From assembly GCA_018970965.1 (NCBI GenBank), contig JAGWVG010000057.1:1-8773 (forward strand): a stretch of DNA of 8,773 nucleotides, in the 5' to 3' direction. Position numbers and translations under genes: made by a program. This stretch comes from Alphaproteobacteria bacterium. Lineage in GTDB: Bacteria; Pseudomonadota; Alphaproteobacteria; Sphingomonadales; Sphingomonadaceae. Within the stretch, counting starts at the first letter, position 1. Each line of letters begins with the position of its first letter. Positions 7,326-8,773 of this stretch are shown in pieces. Under the pieces are notes generated by a model. The model made no database searches. It saw nothing but the letters and a program-made list of their open reading frames with translations, and was not told the DNA's origin.

Positions 7326-8168
7326 ATGCGCTTTGAAGGCACAAAATCCTACGTCGCCACTGATGATCTGAAAGTTGCGGTGAATGCTGCAGTCACGCTG
7401 CGCCGCCCGTTGTTGGTGAAGGGTGAACCGGGCACCGGTAAAACTGTTTTGGCCGAAGAAGTGGCAAAAGCGCTGAATGCCCCGCTGATCCAATGGAATA
7501 TCAAATCGACCACCAAGGCGCATCAGGGCTTGTATGAATATGATGCCGTGGCCCGCCTGCGCGATGGCCAATTGGGCGATGAGCGCGTGCATGACATCCG
7601 CAACTACATCAAAAAGGGCAAGCTGTGGGAGGCCTTTGAAAGCCCCCAGCTTCCCGTGCTTTTGATCGACGAAATCGACAAGGCTGACATCGAGTTTCCG
7701 AACGATCTTCTGCAAGAACTCGATCGCATGAGTTTTGACGTTTACGAAACACAAGAGACAGTTGCCGCCAAAGAGCGTCCGATTGTTGTCATCACCTCGA
7801 ACAATGAGAAGGAATTGCCCGACGCATTTCTGCGTCGCTGCTTCTTCCACTATATCAAGTTCCCGGATCGGGAGACGATGCAGTCGATCATCGATGTCCA
7901 CTTCCCCGGCATCCAGAAGATTCTCGTCGGCAAGGCACTCGATATTTTCTACGAAGTCCGCGATGTGCCGGGCCTCAAGAAAAAGCCTTCGACGTCAGAG
8001 CTTCTTGATTGGCTAAAGTTGCTGCTGGCGGAAGATATGCCGCTGGACGTGTTGCAGAATAAAGATCCGACAAAAGCGATCCCGCCGCTGCACGGCGCTC
8101 TCTTGAAGAATGAGCAAGATGTGATGCTGTTTGAGCGTCTGGCCTTCATGGCGCGCCGTCCCAGCTAA
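7326..8168 (+). CDS. MoxR-family AAA+ ATPase
   Basis: A 280-residue cytoplasmic AAA+ ATPase of the MoxR group, which acts as a chaperone-like factor often paired with a VWA-domain protein. Visible motifs are Walker A GEPGTGKT (33-40), Walker B VLLIDEIDK (111-119), sensor 1 VVITSNN (154-160), a probable arginine finger in FLRRCFF (168-174) and a sensor-2-like region KKPSTSELLDW (219-229). Length is normal for the family. ATG 7326 is chosen because of AAAGGA at 7313-7318 and because homologues begin MRFEGT; the frame extends further upstream to an ATG at 7263 without family-like sequence. The downstream VWA gene begins 21 bp after the stop, so the two form an operon. The pair resembles CoxD/CoxE, but no carbon monoxide dehydrogenase gene is present in the window. 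The client protein is unknown. Confidence 0.93.
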   Translation: MRFEGTKSYVATDDLKVAVNAAVTLRRPLLVKGEPGTGKTVLAEEVAKALNAPLIQWNIKSTTKAHQGLYEYDAVARLRDGQLGDERVHDIRNYIKKGKLWEAFESPQLPVLLIDEIDKADIEFPNDLLQELDRMSFDVYETQETVAAKERPIVVITSNNEKELPDAFLRRCFFHYIKFPDRETMQSIIDVHFPGIQKILVGKALDIFYEVRDVPGLKKKPSTSELLDWLKLLLAEDMPLDVLQNKDPTKAIPPLHGALLKNEQDVMLFERLAFMARRPS

Positions 8169-8189
8169 TTCCCATAAAAGGCGCGGGCC

Positions 8190-8773
8190 ATGTTCCTCAA
8201 TTTTCTCGACGAAATGCGCGCAGCGGGCATTCCCGCCAGCCTCAAAGAGCATCTTATGCTCCTAGAGGCGCTCGACCGCGAGGTCATTGGGAAATCGCCT
8301 GAGGAGTTTTATTACCTCTCCCGCGCCGTTTATGTGAAGGATGAAGGCCTGCTTGATCGGTTCGATCAGGTGTTCAACAAGGTCTTCAAGGGCATTCTGA
8401 CCGAATATGGCACGCAGCCCGTTGAAATCCCGTCTGATTGGTTGCGCGCCGTTGCCGAGAAATTCCTGACGCCCGAAGAGATGGCCGCAATTGAATCGCT
8501 CGGCTCTTGGGACGAGATCATGGATACGCTCAAAAAGCGGCTCGAAGAGCAGCAAGAGCGGCATGAGGGTGGCAATAAATGGATTGGCACGGGCGGCACA
8601 TCGCCCTTTGGCAATAATGGCTACAACCCGGAAGGCGTGCGCATTGGCGGAGAATCCAAGCACAAACGCGCGCTGAAAGTTTGGGAAAAGCGCGAGTTCC
8701 AAAATCTTGATAACACGCGCGAACTGGGCACGCGCAATATCAAGATCGCCTTGCGCCGCTTGCGCAAATTCGC
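8190..8773 (+). CDS. CoxE-like VWA-domain protein, 5' part only
   Basis: The frame opens at ATG 8190 and continues through the right edge without a stop, giving the first 194 residues. It starts MFLNFLDEMRAAGIPASLKE and includes GTGGTSPFG (133-141) and YNPEGVRIGG (145-154), a conserved linker in this VWA family, followed by a basic segment RELGTRNIKIALRRLRKF. The metal-binding VWA domain (DxSxS motif) would lie beyond the edge and is not visible. AAAAGG (8176-8181) lies 8 nt before the start. The gene is 21 bp after the MoxR ATPase and probably cotranscribed, the usual MoxR-VWA pairing. The family is recognised from the N-terminal part and the neighbour; the cellular role is not known. Confidence 0.88.
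   Translation, partial: MFLNFLDEMRAAGIPASLKEHLMLLEALDREVIGKSPEEFYYLSRAVYVKDEGLLDRFDQVFNKVFKGILTEYGTQPVEIPSDWLRAVAEKFLTPEEMAAIESLGSWDEIMDTLKKRLEEQQERHEGGNKWIGTGGTSPFGNNGYNPEGVRIGGESKHKRALKVWEKREFQNLDNTRELGTRNIKIALRRLRKF

Noticed and set aside
7127..7336. Open frame of 69 codons on the + strand
   Set aside because: It reads straight through the strong terminator at 7163-7201 and overlaps the moxR start. It has no ribosome site and no recognisable family.

Overview
The window looks like a chromosomal, core-genome segment of an alphaproteobacterium, probably sphingomonad-like. This rests on a single LolC/E-type permease directly followed by lolD, a Lon protease followed by an HU gene, a tRNA-Val(CAC) with encoded CCA, a MoxR/CoxE-like gene pair of a type common in this class, and moderately high GC. 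No part looks horizontally acquired: I saw no transposase, integrase, phage gene or CRISPR array. The genus assignment is inference only.

Layout. Left edge, + strand: a KefB/YbaL-type (CPA2) cation:proton antiporter with a C-terminal TrkA-N/RCK domain (5-1777). It converges on a minus-strand block: tRNA-Val (1803-1877), HU (1984-2256), lon (2503-4899), lolD (4987-5661) and lolF (5654-6904), transcribed in the order lolF, lolD, lon, HU, tRNA. lolF and lolD overlap by 8 nt and form one lipoprotein-export transporter operon. lon and HU each appear to have their own promoter, and each is followed by a hairpin with a T tract. Right of lolF is a gap of about 420 bp (6905-7325). It holds a likely lolF promoter, a strong hairpin terminator with no obvious gene ahead of it, and a weak promoter for the next operon. 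From 7326 onward on the + strand are a MoxR-family AAA+ ATPase and the 5' part of a CoxE-like VWA-domain protein that runs off the right edge.

Function. LolF and LolD extract lipoproteins from the inner membrane. Lon degrades misfolded and regulatory proteins, and HU compacts DNA. These are envelope and stress housekeeping genes. The MoxR ATPase and VWA protein probably act together as a chaperone-like pair on an unknown client. The antiporter is likely involved in K+ or pH homeostasis.

Most of the window is ordinary. The points most worth checking are the orphan terminator and possible small RNA at about 7045-7201, a probable leaderless lolF mRNA, a possible heat-shock-type lon promoter, and the antiporter transcript that seems to run antisense through tRNA-Val. 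I do not see a clear undescribed system.
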